The notes below the pieces were generated by a model. It saw nothing but the letters and a program-made list of their open reading frames with translations, was not told the DNA's origin and did no database searches. From Nonomuraea ceibae (GTDB taxonomy: Bacteria; Actinomycetota; Actinomycetes; Streptosporangiales; Streptosporangiaceae), in assembly GCF_019396325.1 (NCBI RefSeq), contig NZ_JAHKRO010000001.1, positions 186,001-250,000 on the forward strand: a stretch of 64,000 bases of DNA, written 5' to 3'. A program made the position numbers and the translations under genes. The stretch's first letter is position 1. Each line of letters begins with the position of its first letter. Positions 8,115 through 17,007 of this stretch are shown piece after piece.

Positions 8115-9073
8115 GTCGATCTCCTGAGCAGGCGGAACTGCAGGATGCTGACCGCCGCGATGACGACGAACATGATGTAGCTCGCCGCGGACGCCTTGGC
8201 GAAGTCGCCGAAGCCGAAGGTGTTGAACGTGTAGTACGTCATGGAGAGCGTGGAGCTGAGCGGGCCGCCCTGCGTCATCACGAAGGCTTCCTCGAAGAAC
8301 TGCAGGTAGCCGACCGAGATGAGCACGCTGCCCAGCAGCATCGTGGGCCGCAGCAGCGGCAGCGTGACGCTGCGCAGGCGGCGCCAGCGCCCGGCGCCGT
8401 CCATCTCCGCGGCCTCCCTGACGTCGGTCGGGATGGCCTGGAGCCCCGCCAGGAAGATGATCATCAGGGTGCCGGTGTTGCGCCAGACGGCCATCAGGAT
8501 CAGCGACGGCAGCGCCCAGGTGGTGCTGTTCAGCCAGTCGGGACCCTCGACGCCGACCAGGGCGAGGACCATGTTCAGCAGGCCGTCGCGGGCCAGGATG
8601 TAGCGCCAGATGACCGAGACGGCGACGACGCTCGTGACCACCGGCGCGTAGAAGGCGACGCGGTAGATCGGCCGCAGCCGCCGGATGCCGGAGTTGAGCG
8701 CCAGCGCCAGCCCCAGCCCGAGCGCCACGGTCACGGGGATGCCGACGATCACGAACAGCGCGGTCACCCAGGCGGCGTTCTGGAACTCGGGGTCGGAGAG
8801 CACGTTCGCGTACTGCTCGAACCCCACGAAGTCGACGTTGAACGGCGACTGGATGTCCTGCGCCGTCATGTCGGTGAACGAGAAGCCGATCGAGCTGGCG
8901 ATCGGCAGGATCATGAACACCGCGAAGACGACCACGAAGGGCGCGGTGAACAGCCAGGCGATCAGCGTCTGCCGGCGGCGGCGCTCGGAGTTCGCCCCGC
9001 CGGCCCGGCGGGCGCGCACGTCATGGGACGCGCGCACCCGTCCGGGCGCTGTCGAAGGTGTGGATCGCGACAC
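8111..9073 (-). CDS. ABC sugar transporter permease (MalF type)
   Basis: 320 residues. A basic cytoplasmic N-terminus (about 1-35) precedes six hydrophobic segments and the EAA loop EAAEMDGAGRWRRL (about 225). CUT1 family. It starts with GTG at 9073, three bases after the binding-protein stop, and overlaps the next permease. Together the two permeases form the membrane channel for the lipoprotein encoded just upstream. Confidence 0.9.
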   Translation of the reverse strand: MSRSTPSTAPGRVRASHDVRARRAGGANSERRRRQTLIAWLFTAPFVVVFAVFMILPIASSIGFSFTDMTAQDIQSPFNVDFVGFEQYANVLSDPEFQNAAWVTALFVIVGIPVTVALGLGLALALNSGIRRLRPIYRVAFYAPVVTSVVAVSVIWRYILARDGLLNMVLALVGVEGPDWLNSTTWALPSLILMAVWRNTGTLMIIFLAGLQAIPTDVREAAEMDGAGRWRRLRSVTLPLLRPTMLLGSVLISVGYLQFFEEAFVMTQGGPLSSTLSMTYYTFNTFGFGDFAKASAASYIMFVVIAAVSILQFRLLRRST

Positions 9074-9076
9074 TGC

Positions 9077-10342
9077 TCAGGACACCCCGATGCCGTCGGC
9101 CTGCTTCTGGAGCTGCCGCAGCGCGTCGGACACCGGCTTGCCGCCCTTGACGATCTGCTCGATCGCGGCGTCGCCCGCCGCGCCGACCTTGTCGAAGCTG
9201 ACGACCTGCGGCGGCGCCTTGGCGGTCTTGAGCTGCTCGGCGAACGCGGCGAGCGTCGGGTCGGAGACGAGGGCCGGGTCCTTCCAGGCGCTCTCGATCG
9301 ACGGCAGGTCGCCGCTGACTTTGTACCAGGCGGCCTGGGTGTCGGCCTGGCTGAGCCACTGCACCAGCTTCCAAGCGGAGTCCGGGTTCTTGGCGCCCTT
9401 GAAGACCACCAGGTTCGCGCCGCCGACGAACGAGGTCGAGCTCTTGCCGGCCGGCAGGGGCACGGTCGTGTACATGCTCGCGAACTTCTCGCCGCCGGCC
9501 TGAGCGATGGCGCCGCGCAGGAACGGGCCGGCGACGAGCATGGGCGTCGCGCCCGTCATGAAGTCCTTCACCGCGGCGGCGGGAGCCGTGTCGGCGTTCG
9601 GGTCGGCGATGCCCTTCTCGAAGTACGAGGCCAGGTACTCGAAGGCGGAGGCGAACTCCTGGGTGTCGAGCGTCCAGGCGCTGCGGTCGGCGTTCATGAG
9701 CTCGGCGCCGCTGGACCACGCCATCCAGAGCGCCGACTGGAACGACCCGGTCGTGCCCGCGGGCAGCCGGATGCCCCACTTGGCCCCGGCCTTCTTCTGC
9801 AGGTCGGCGGCCATCTGCTGGAGCTCTTCCCAGGTGGCCGGCGGCTTGTCCCAGCCTGCCTTCTCGGCCAGGTCCGTCCGGTAGTAGAGCGCACGCACGT
9901 CGACGTACCAGGGCACTTCGAGGAGCTTCCCGTCGATCGTGCCCGTCGAGACGGACCCCGGGTACATGCCGGAGGTGTCGATGGCGTCGGGCACGGGCGC
10001 GAAGGCGTCCTTGAAGACCGGCAGGCCGGGCATCATCGCCAGGTCTGGAACGTTCCCGGCGGCGATGGCGGTCTGGAACTTCTGGTAGGCCGAGTCCCAC
10101 GGCATGGCCGTCACGTCCACGGTGACGCCCGGGTTGTCGGCCTCGAACTTCTTGACGAACTCGGGCAGGAGCTCGCCCTCGTTGCCCATCGCCCACATGG
10201 TGATCTTGCCGGTCGCCTTGGCCGCGACGGTGGACGACGGCTGGGCCTGCCCGCCGCCGGCCTCTTCGGCGCGGCCACAACCGGTGAGCGCCGTCGCCGC
10301 GACGATCGCGGCCAGGGCGGCCACTGTCGATCTGTATCGCAC
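9077..10342 (-). CDS. Sugar-binding lipoprotein of ABC importer
   Basis: 421 residues. The lipoprotein signal is short and basic (MRYR), then hydrophobic, ending in the lipobox LTGC (Cys22), followed by an extracellular solute-binding domain (SBP_bac_1 family, CUT1). GTG 10342 is chosen because AGGAAGGAA stands six bases upstream. An in-frame ATG at 10369 would lengthen the signal by nine residues, but its GGAGG is only one base away. It is the first structural gene of the sugar operon, 107 bp after the LacI gene, with two operator-like palindromes in between. Confidence 0.9.
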   Translation of the reverse strand: MRYRSTVAALAAIVAATALTGCGRAEEAGGGQAQPSSTVAAKATGKITMWAMGNEGELLPEFVKKFEADNPGVTVDVTAMPWDSAYQKFQTAIAAGNVPDLAMMPGLPVFKDAFAPVPDAIDTSGMYPGSVSTGTIDGKLLEVPWYVDVRALYYRTDLAEKAGWDKPPATWEELQQMAADLQKKAGAKWGIRLPAGTTGSFQSALWMAWSSGAELMNADRSAWTLDTQEFASAFEYLASYFEKGIADPNADTAPAAAVKDFMTGATPMLVAGPFLRGAIAQAGGEKFASMYTTVPLPAGKSSTSFVGGANLVVFKGAKNPDSAWKLVQWLSQADTQAAWYKVSGDLPSIESAWKDPALVSDPTLAAFAEQLKTAKAPPQVVSFDKVGAAGDAAIEQIVKGGKPVSDALRQLQKQADGIGVS

Positions 10343-10392
10343 GGCCAGTTCCTTCCTGTTGACCTGCATGCCTCCCCCGAGTGGATGCGAAT

Positions 10393-10434
10393 TTATGCGC
10401 TTAACAAGCCAAGAAGCCAGCCCCATTGCGCAAT
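10393..10434. promoter_or_regulatory. Two GCGC-centred palindromes, probable LacI operators
   Basis: TTATGCGCTTAA (10393-10404, one mismatched pair) and ATTGCGCAAT (10425-10434, perfect) lie between the LacI-type gene and the binding-protein gene. Both have the central CG step typical of LacI-family operators. Their centres are 31 bp apart, close to three helical turns. Confidence 0.5.
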
Positions 10435-10448
10435 CGAGATAAAACTCT

Positions 10449-11522
10449 TCAGCGACACCCGCAGCTACGGCCGATCACCGTGCGCGTCGGAAGCACGTAC
10501 GACGTGGGGTGGGAGAGCCCGGCGGCCGTGTCGGTCAGGATGCGCACGGCCAGCCGCCCCATCGACGCGAACGGCTGCCTGACCGTGGTCAGCGTCGGGT
10601 CGGAGAGCCGGCCGGCGATGATCCCGTCGAAGCCCGTGACCGCGACGTCGTCGGGCACCCGGATGTCGTGGCGGGCCAGCAGGTCGATCACCGTGAGCGC
10701 GAGCTGGTCGGTGGCGCACACCAGCGCGTCGGGCAGGTCGCCGGCCGTGATCGCCGCGCGCAGCGAGCGCAGGCTGTCGCGGGTCAGCGCCGTCGTGTCG
10801 AACGGCTCGTCCGGGACCGGCAGCCCGTGCGCGGCCAGCGCCGCCTGGAACCCGGCGAACCGGGCGCCGATGTCGGGGGCGGCCAGCTCGCCCAGGAACA
10901 CCAGCGTCCGATGGCCGTGCTGCCCGATCAGGTGGTCGACGAGCTCGCGCACGGCGTCCTCGTTGGAGACCGTGATGTGGTGCAGCGGGTCGTGCATGGG
11001 CGGGCTGCTGAAGATCACCACCGGGACGCCGCGACCGACGTGTTCCAGCAGGTCACGCGCCGCGCCGCCGGGGAAGATCGCCAGCCCGTCGACGCTGCCC
11101 GCCAGGTCGATGCTGCCCAGCGAGTCGCGGCTGGCCCCCGACCCGAGCATCACCGAACGGCCCAGCCGCCGCGCCTCCAGCTCGAAGCCGCGCTGGATCT
11201 CGTCCACGTAGAGAGGGAAGCGCCGCACGTCGCCGAGGCCGTCGAGCTCCTTGGCCACCAGGGTGTCGAGATCCAGGGCCGGGGCGCTGAGGTCGGACGG
11301 CAGGAACATGTCGAAGGCGTACAGGCCGAGCGCCTGCGAACGGCCCTTCGCCAGCCCGCGCGCGCTGCCGCTCGGCACGTAGCCGAGGACCCGCGCGGCC
11401 TGGAGGACCAGCTCCCGCGTCTCCGGACGGACCCGCTCCGGCTGCCGGAACGTGTGCGAGACCGTCGCGATGGAGACGCCCGCGCGCTCGGCGACGTCGT
11501 AGACGGTCGTCCTCTGCGCCAC
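10449..11522 (-). CDS. LacI-family transcriptional regulator
   Basis: 357 residues. N-terminal LacI helix-turn-helix with TVYDVAERAGVSIATVSHTF (about 5-24), hinge helix about 45-60, then a periplasmic-binding-protein-like effector domain (about 65-345). The start is GTG 11522, chosen because the HTH begins a few residues later; the long upstream frame is unlike the family. Same strand as, and immediately upstream of, the sugar operon, so it is the likely repressor, released by an imported sugar. Confidence 0.9.
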   Translation of the reverse strand: MAQRTTVYDVAERAGVSIATVSHTFRQPERVRPETRELVLQAARVLGYVPSGSARGLAKGRSQALGLYAFDMFLPSDLSAPALDLDTLVAKELDGLGDVRRFPLYVDEIQRGFELEARRLGRSVMLGSGASRDSLGSIDLAGSVDGLAIFPGGAARDLLEHVGRGVPVVIFSSPPMHDPLHHITVSNEDAVRELVDHLIGQHGHRTLVFLGELAAPDIGARFAGFQAALAAHGLPVPDEPFDTTALTRDSLRSLRAAITAGDLPDALVCATDQLALTVIDLLARHDIRVPDDVAVTGFDGIIAGRLSDPTLTTVRQPFASMGRLAVRILTDTAAGLSHPTSYVLPTRTVIGRSCGCR

Positions 11523-11672
11523 CGGACCATCACCCGCCTCTCGCTTGCGATCCGATCGTATCCGCTCGGGCAGATCTTGACGCTGCGGGCTCCGTATGGC
11601 AAAACTTACCGCCTGGTAGGAAACTGCGGTCCGCCGCCTCCTGCCCTCACCCCCCGTCCAGTGAAGGTGGCC

Positions 11673-12584
11673 ATGCTCGCAACCAGCCGACGGCTCAGGA
11701 ACACCGCCCTCGTGATCGCCCCAGCACTCGCGGCAGCACTCGCCTCGGCGGTCGTCGCGGCACCGCCCGCGCACGCCGCCACCGGCCATTACGTGGCCCT
11801 CGGCGACTCCTACACCGCGGGCCCCGGAATCCCGAACCAGACGGACGCGAACTGCGGCCGGTCCGACCGGAACTACCCCACGCTGACGGCGGCCGGGTTA
11901 CCCGCGGCCGCGTTCACCGACGCGAGCTGCGCCGGGGCCACCACGGCGCACATGACCGCCTCGCAGGGCACCGCGCCGCCCCAGCTCGACGCGCTCCGGC
12001 CGGACACCGGCCTGGTCACGCTGGGGATCGGCGGCAACGACATCGACGTCAGCGGCATCATCGCCCGCTGCGTCATCCTCGGGAAGCTCAACCCGTGGGG
12101 CTCGCCGTGCAAGACCAGCTACACCGTGGCCGGCATCGACCCGATCGGCGGGCGGATCGCCGCCACGGGCGACAAGGTCGACGCCGTGCTCCAGGAGATC
12201 AAGCGCCGCTCCCCGGCCGCCGACGTCCTCGTCGTCGGCTACCCGGTGATCATGCCGGACGACGGGAGCAACTGCTACTCGACCGTCCCCATCGCCAAGG
12301 GTGACGCGCCCTGGCTGCGGGACGTGGAGAAGCGCCTCAACGCCATGCTCGCCGCCCGCGCCGCCGCCAACGGCGCCACGTACGTCGACACCTACGCCGG
12401 CTCGGTGGGCCACGACCTGTGCAAGCCGCTCGGCGTGCGGTGGATGGAGCCGATGGAGGGCGTCGACTCGGTCGGCCTCCACCCCAACGCCGCAGGCCAC
12501 GAGGCCATGGCCGCCGCCGTCCAGGCCACCGCCGCCCAGGCCGGAGCCGCCCGGACCGCGGCCGTGCAGGAGGCCGCCCAGTAG
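11673..12584 (+). CDS. Secreted SGNH-hydrolase lipase/esterase
   Basis: 303 residues. Cleavable signal peptide (about 1-36, ending AHA-AT), then an SGNH fold with block I GDSYTAG (Ser46), block III GIGGND and block V SVGLHPNAAGH. Six cysteines in pairs suggest disulfides, as in the secreted Streptomyces lipase/phospholipase family. An Ala-rich tail follows the catalytic His. ATG 11673 is preceded by GAAGG at 5-base spacing. It is divergent from the LacI gene and convergent with the MFS gene, leaving only 4 bp between stops. Confidence 0.88.
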   Translation: MLATSRRLRNTALVIAPALAAALASAVVAAPPAHAATGHYVALGDSYTAGPGIPNQTDANCGRSDRNYPTLTAAGLPAAAFTDASCAGATTAHMTASQGTAPPQLDALRPDTGLVTLGIGGNDIDVSGIIARCVILGKLNPWGSPCKTSYTVAGIDPIGGRIAATGDKVDAVLQEIKRRSPAADVLVVGYPVIMPDDGSNCYSTVPIAKGDAPWLRDVEKRLNAMLAARAAANGATYVDTYAGSVGHDLCKPLGVRWMEPMEGVDSVGLHPNAAGHEAMAAAVQATAAQAGAARTAAVQEAAQ

Positions 12585-12588
12585 GGCG

Positions 12589-13803
12589 TCAGCGGGGCTC
12601 GCCCGCGCCGAGCGGGTCCCGGTCCGCGCCGGCCCCGGGCACCGTGCCGCGGCCGGCCGCGATCGAGACGATCACCTGGCCGGTCGCGGCGACGCACATC
12701 AGCGCGAGCGGCGCCTCCCACCCGGAGCTGACGGTGTGCAGCAGCCCGAAGACCACCGGGCCCGCCGCCGCCACCAGGTAGCCGATCGACTGCGCCATCG
12801 CCGACAGCTCGCCCGCGCCGGTCGCGTCGTGGGCGCGCAGGCTGAGGAAGGCCAGCGCGAGCACCAGGCACGCGCCACCGGCCAGCCCCAGGACGACCGT
12901 CCACGCCAGCACCCAGCCGGGCGCCACCAGCAGCCCGGCATAGCCGGTCAGCAACGCCGCCGAGCTCACGGCGGCCACCGCGCGCTGGTCGCGCGCCCAC
13001 CGCAGCGCGATCGGCACCGCCAGGCTGGTCACCAGCGCGACCGCCTGGTAGAGGAACAGCAGCCACCCGGCCGTCGCCGCGCCGACCCCGCTGTCCTGGA
13101 ACACCTGGGGCAGCCACGTCACGGCGACGTAGAAGCCCAGCGACTGCAGGCCCATGAACGCCGTGACCGCCCAGGCGAGCGGCGAGCGCCACGGCAGCCG
13201 CCGCCGGCGGACCGTCCCGTCGGCCGGCCGCGCGGCGCGCACCTGCGGGAACCACAGCGCCACGGCCACCAGCGCGGGCACGATCCAGCAGCCCAGCGCG
13301 GTGTACCAGCCGCCCGGGGCGGCCTCGGCGATCGGCACCGCGACGCCGGAGGCCACCGCGGCGACACCGCCCATCACCGTGGCGTACGCGCTGGTCAGCA
13401 GCCCCACCCTGTCCGGGAAGTCGCGCTTGATCAGGCTCGGCAGGATCACGTTGCCCACGGCGATCCCCGCGCCGATCAGCACGGTCCCGGCGAACAGGGC
13501 GCCGGCCGACGGGATCCACCGCACGGCGATGCCGAGCGTCATCACCAGGAGCGCGCCCCAGAGCAGCCGCTCGGGCCCCCACCGCGCGGCCATGCGCGGG
13601 ACCACCGGCGACACCGCCGCGAACGCCAGCAGCGGCAGCGTCGTCAGCAGCCCCGCCACGGCCGGAGCCAGCCCCAGATCGGCCTGGACGCGATCCAGCA
13701 GCGGCCCGACGCCGGTCAGGCTCGGCCGCAGGTTCGCGGCCACCACCAGCAGTCCCCACACCAGGAGCGCCTGGCCGGACCGTCCCGCCGCCCGTTTCGA
13801 CAT
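12589..13803 (-). CDS. MFS transporter, CynX/NimT family
   Basis: 404 residues with about 12 membrane helices. The start NLRPSLTGVGPLLD and the overall pattern are those of the CynX/NimT branch (cyanate and 2-nitroimidazole transporters). AGGAAAGG lies upstream of ATG 13803. It faces a TetR gene across 76 bp containing ATTCCG-type palindromes, so efflux is probably induced by a ligand of that TetR protein. The substrate is not predictable. Confidence 0.85.
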   Translation of the reverse strand: MSKRAAGRSGQALLVWGLLVVAANLRPSLTGVGPLLDRVQADLGLAPAVAGLLTTLPLLAFAAVSPVVPRMAARWGPERLLWGALLVMTLGIAVRWIPSAGALFAGTVLIGAGIAVGNVILPSLIKRDFPDRVGLLTSAYATVMGGVAAVASGVAVPIAEAAPGGWYTALGCWIVPALVAVALWFPQVRAARPADGTVRRRRLPWRSPLAWAVTAFMGLQSLGFYVAVTWLPQVFQDSGVGAATAGWLLFLYQAVALVTSLAVPIALRWARDQRAVAAVSSAALLTGYAGLLVAPGWVLAWTVVLGLAGGACLVLALAFLSLRAHDATGAGELSAMAQSIGYLVAAAGPVVFGLLHTVSSGWEAPLALMCVAATGQVIVSIAAGRGTVPGAGADRDPLGAGEPR

Positions 13804-13826
13804 GATGCCGACCTTTCCTGCATAAT

Positions 13827-13856
13827 CGGAATAAGGATTCCGGATTCCGTACGGAA
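13827..13856. promoter_or_regulatory. Double ATTCCG dyad, probable TetR operator
   Basis: CGGAAT-N4-ATTCCG (13827-13842) is followed after 2 bp by the perfect 12-bp palindrome TTCCGTACGGAA (13845-13856). Both lie between the MFS start (13803) and the TetR start (13880). Confidence 0.6.
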
Positions 13857-13879
13857 GTCTAGTCAGGGGATCGTTCGAG

Positions 13880-14437
13880 ATGTCAACACCGCAGGCCCGC
13901 CGCAAGCCGCGCACCGACGCCGAGCGCAACCGCGACCGCGTCCTGGAAGCGGCACGCGCGTTGTTCGCCGAGAGCGGCCACGACGTGCAGATGTCGGAGG
14001 TCGCGCGGGCGGCGGGCGTCGGCGTCGGGACCCTCTACCGCAAGTTCCCCACCCGGGAGGCCCTGATCGAGGCCGTCGCCGACCACCGGGCCGCCGAACT
14101 CGCCGAGGCCGCGCGCCGGTTCGCCGGCGACCCGGACCTCGGGCTGGCCCGCTACCTGCGCCACGTGGGCGAGGTGCTGGCCGGCGACCGCGGCATGTCC
14201 GAGGTGATCGAGCGGGCGATGGGCTCGGCCGAGCCGCGCGGAGAGACCCGCGAGGAGCTGCTCGCCGCCATCGCGGAGCTGATCGGCCTGGCCCGCGAAC
14301 GCGGCACGGTCGGGTCCGAGGTGACCGCCGCGGACGTCAACATGGTCATCTGCGGCCTGGCGGCGGTGATCCGCAACGCCGCGGGCGACTGGCGGCGCTA
14401 CGTCGAGGTCTCCCTCGGCGGGCTGCGCCCCCGCTGA
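13880..14437 (+). CDS. TetR-family regulator of the adjacent MFS gene
   Basis: 185 residues. N-terminal HTH: MSEVARAAGVGVGTLYRKFP (about 38-57); C-terminal ligand and dimer domain of the small TetR type. Divergent from the CynX/NimT-like exporter with shared palindromes, a classic drug-efflux pair. Confidence 0.88.
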   Translation: MSTPQARRKPRTDAERNRDRVLEAARALFAESGHDVQMSEVARAAGVGVGTLYRKFPTREALIEAVADHRAAELAEAARRFAGDPDLGLARYLRHVGEVLAGDRGMSEVIERAMGSAEPRGETREELLAAIAELIGLARERGTVGSEVTAADVNMVICGLAAVIRNAAGDWRRYVEVSLGGLRPR

Positions 14438-14501
14438 GGCTTTTCGCAATCCATGCCCTTCTTCGCGTTGTGCTTGTCGGGCCCGGGCGCAGGGACACCT
14501 C

Positions 14502-15656
14502 ATGGGCATCGATCCTGACGACCTCCTCGGTGAGAAGGCCAAACGCCTCGAACGCGAGCTGACCGACCGCAAGTACCAGGAGGAGCTGCGGCGCATCCAC
14601 CGCCTCGGCCTGCCTCCGGCCGACTCCATCCAGGACCGGGAGCTGGCCTCGACGTTCCAGCGCGGCGAGGTGCCGCACTTCTCCGGCATCAAGACCTTCC
14701 TCAAGACGCCGTACCTGGAGGACGTCACGCTCGTCGGGCAGCACGAGGTCGCCGTCGTCGGCGTGCCCCTCGACACCGGCACCACCTACCGCCCCGGCCC
14801 CCGCTTCGGCCCCGAGGGCATGCGCAGCATCTCGTCGCTGTACTCGCCCTACTACTACGAACAGGGCGTCGACCTGCGCGAACAGCTCGACATCGTGGAC
14901 GTGGGCGACATCTTCGTCACCCCCGCCAACCTGGAGAAGGCTTTCGACCAGATCACCAAGGGCATCGAGCACATCGTGTCCAACGGCGTCTTCCCGGTCA
15001 TCCTCGGCGGCGACCACTCGATCGGGTTCCCCACCGCCAGAGGCGTGATGAACGCGTTCGGCAAGAAGATCGGCGTCATCCACTTCGACCGCCACCTCGA
15101 CACCCAGAAGCGCGACCTCGACGAGCGCATGCACACGACCCCCTGGTACTGGGCGGCTCACGAGCTCCACTTCGACATGGGCAACCTGGTGCAGATCGGC
15201 ATCGGCGGCTGGCAGGTGCCCAGGCCCGGCGTCGAGGAGGCGCGCAAGGGCGGCTCGGTGGTGATCACGGTCGAGGACGTCGAGGAGCACGGCCTGGACG
15301 CCGTCGCCGACCTGGCGCTGGAGGTGGCCTGGAGCAACGGAGCGGAGGGCGTGTTCCTGTCGTTCGACATCGACGCCGTCGACCCCGGGTTCGCGCCCGG
15401 CACCGGCTGGCCCGAGCCCGGCGGGCTCTACCCGCGCGAGGTGCTCAAGCTGGTGCGCCGCTTCGCCGCCGAGGGGCTGCTCGGCATGGAGGTGGTGGAG
15501 GTCTCGCCGCCGTACGACAGCTCGGACGTGACGTCGCTGCTCGGCGTCCGGCTGATCTGCGACGTGCTGGCGGCCTCGGTCAAGGCGGGCAAGCTGGGCC
15601 GCACCAGGAGCGGCGAGCCGCAGACCGAGCGGGCCCGGGAGATCGACGGCGCGTAG
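14502..15656 (+). CDS. Ureohydrolase, guanidine hydrolase (GdmH)-like
   Basis: 384 residues, longer than typical agmatinases (about 300-320) because of an N-terminal extension of about 75 residues. The binuclear metal site is complete: His172 in GGDHS, Asp196/His198/Asp200 in FDRHLD, Asp289/Asp291 in SFDID. Distinctive are DERMHT (207-212), GIGGWQVPRPG (233-243) and GTGWPEPGG (300-308), where ordinary agmatinases have GTGTPEPGG. From memory, these match the Ni-dependent guanidine hydrolase GdmH (Synechocystis Sll1077, formerly called agmatinase). The alternatives are agmatinase or guanidinobutyrase. Its 64-bp upstream region shows no recognisable guanidine riboswitch, and no HypA/HypB-like Ni-insertion genes are in the window. 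Confidence 0.75.
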   Translation: MGIDPDDLLGEKAKRLERELTDRKYQEELRRIHRLGLPPADSIQDRELASTFQRGEVPHFSGIKTFLKTPYLEDVTLVGQHEVAVVGVPLDTGTTYRPGPRFGPEGMRSISSLYSPYYYEQGVDLREQLDIVDVGDIFVTPANLEKAFDQITKGIEHIVSNGVFPVILGGDHSIGFPTARGVMNAFGKKIGVIHFDRHLDTQKRDLDERMHTTPWYWAAHELHFDMGNLVQIGIGGWQVPRPGVEEARKGGSVVITVEDVEEHGLDAVADLALEVAWSNGAEGVFLSFDIDAVDPGFAPGTGWPEPGGLYPREVLKLVRRFAAEGLLGMEVVEVSPPYDSSDVTSLLGVRLICDVLAASVKAGKLGRTRSGEPQTERAREIDGA

Positions 15657-15662
15657 CGGCTG

Positions 15663-16268
15663 TCAACGCGTGACCCCGTGGGCCAGGCGGGCCAGGGCGG
15701 CGGTGATCTGCTCGGGGGTGAGGCCGCGCCGCCGCTGCTCGGCGAAGACGTCCGGGCCCAGCGGGGCGAGCAGCGCGTCGACGAGCGCCTCCGGCTCGGG
15801 GACCGCCGCCTGGATGAGCAGCGTCCGCACGTGCGCCCGCCAGAACCCGTACGCGCCGGTGGTGAACCGCAGCTCGCCCTGTTCGGCGCCGAGCACCAGA
15901 GAGATGTGGGCTTCGAGCAGGTCGACCATCCCGGCGTAGAAGGCGGCGAGCCGGTCGCCGGGAGGCGCGCCCGGCCCGAGCGGCGGGTCGCCGCGCAGCA
16001 GCCGCTCCTGCAGCGCGAACTCGTGCTCGTCCAGCAGTGCCTGGGCGATCGAGACGGTGTCGGGGTAGCGGCGGTAGAGCGTGCCGCGCCCCACGCCCGC
16101 GGCCTTGGCGATGTCCTCCATCGTGACGCCGCGCGGGTCGCGGGCGGCGAACAGCTCGGCGGCGGCGGCGAGCACCTTGGCCCGGTTGCGGGCGGCGTCG
16201 GCGCGCTCGCGCGGGCGGGCGCCGCCGCCTGCGGGGCGTCCGGTGAGCAGGTCGATGCGGGGCTTCAT
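15663..16268 (-). CDS. TetR-family regulator (controls azoreductase-SMR operon)
   Basis: 201 residues. The HTH lies around residues 45-65 (MEDIAKAAGVGRGTLYRRYP) after an unusually long Arg/Gly-rich N-terminus. Its end is 6 bp from the ureohydrolase stop (convergent), and its start faces the azoreductase gene across 88 bp with two matching dyads. This architecture is usual for repressors of quinone or dye reductases and drug exporters. Confidence 0.88.
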   Translation of the reverse strand: MKPRIDLLTGRPAGGGARPRERADAARNRAKVLAAAAELFAARDPRGVTMEDIAKAAGVGRGTLYRRYPDTVSIAQALLDEHEFALQERLLRGDPPLGPGAPPGDRLAAFYAGMVDLLEAHISLVLGAEQGELRFTTGAYGFWRAHVRTLLIQAAVPEPEALVDALLAPLGPDVFAEQRRRGLTPEQITAALARLAHGVTR

Positions 16269-16282
16269 GCTGCGACTCTACC

Positions 16283-16341
16283 GCGAAGTGGACATGTCGT
16301 CCGCTTCGCTGCTACGGTCGAACCGGACAGAGCGTCCACTT
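16283..16341. promoter_or_regulatory. Two GGAC-N5-GTCC operators
   Basis: First site 16283-16309: 11-bp arms with one mismatch around a 5-bp centre, core GGAC-N5-GTCC flanked by AAG/CTT. Second site 16321-16341: the same GGAC-N5-GTCC core with an ACTT flank. They occupy the TetR-azoreductase intergenic region, just upstream of the GAGGAG site. Confidence 0.65.
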
Positions 16342-16356
16342 GTTGAGGAGCCCCCG

Positions 16357-17004
16357 ATGACCACGTTGCTGCACCTGGACGCGAGCGCCCGCCGCCGGTC
16401 GATCAGCCGCGAGCTGGGCGACGCCTTCGCCGAGTCCTGGCGCGCCGCCCACCTGGACGGCGTCCACGTCAGGCGCGACCTCGCCGCCGACCCCGTGCCG
16501 CACATCGGCGAAGCCTGGACCGAGCTGTGCGATCACGTCATGGCCCACGGCATCACCGAGCTCGACCGCTACAAGGAGGCCGTGCGGACCCCGGAGCAGG
16601 CCGCCGCCTGGGCCGTGGTCGAGCCGCTGCTGGCCGAGCTCGTGGCCGCCGACGTGGTGCTGATCGCCACCCCGATGTACAACTACTCGGTCCCCTCGTC
16701 GCTGAAGGCCTGGCTCGACCAGGTGACCTTCCCCCGGATGTCGCTCGCCGGCCGCCGCTTCGTGGTCGCCACCGCCCGAGGCGGGGCCTACGCGCCGGGC
16801 GCCCCCAAGGCCCGCTACGACTACCAGGCGCGCTACCTGCGCGACTTCTTCGCCGGCCACTTCGCCGTCGAGGACACCGCCTTCGTCACCGCCGACCTGG
16901 CCAACTCCCGGGTCGACCCCCTTCTCGCCGACCGCCGGGCCGAGCATGACGAGCTGTACGCCGCCGCGCTGAGGACCGCGTACGAGCTCGGAAAGGAGTA
17001 CTGA
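16357..17004 (+). CDS. azoR: FMN-dependent NADH-azoreductase
   Basis: 215 residues, AzoR/AcpD flavodoxin-like fold. N-terminal LHLDASARRRSIS phosphate-binding loop (about 5-17), PMYNYSVPSSLKAWLD FMN-binding motif (about 106-121) and a second loop ATARGGAY (about 137). It reduces quinones and azo compounds with NADH. GAGGAG is 6 bases before the ATG. The SMR gene starts 3 bp downstream, so the two are co-transcribed under the divergent TetR. Confidence 0.92.
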   Translation: MTTLLHLDASARRRSISRELGDAFAESWRAAHLDGVHVRRDLAADPVPHIGEAWTELCDHVMAHGITELDRYKEAVRTPEQAAAWAVVEPLLAELVAADVVLIATPMYNYSVPSSLKAWLDQVTFPRMSLAGRRFVVATARGGAYAPGAPKARYDYQARYLRDFFAGHFAVEDTAFVTADLANSRVDPLLADRRAEHDELYAAALRTAYELGKEY

Positions 17005-17007
17005 CCG

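Noticed and set aside
14438..14501. Guanidine riboswitch upstream of the GdmH-like gene
   Set aside because: Only 64 bases lie between genes, and none of the ykkC or mini-ykkC sequence landmarks I know could be found.
12301..14562. A 753-codon plus-strand frame over the MFS gene
   Set aside because: Arg/Pro/His-rich shadow frame of the well-supported MFS and TetR genes.
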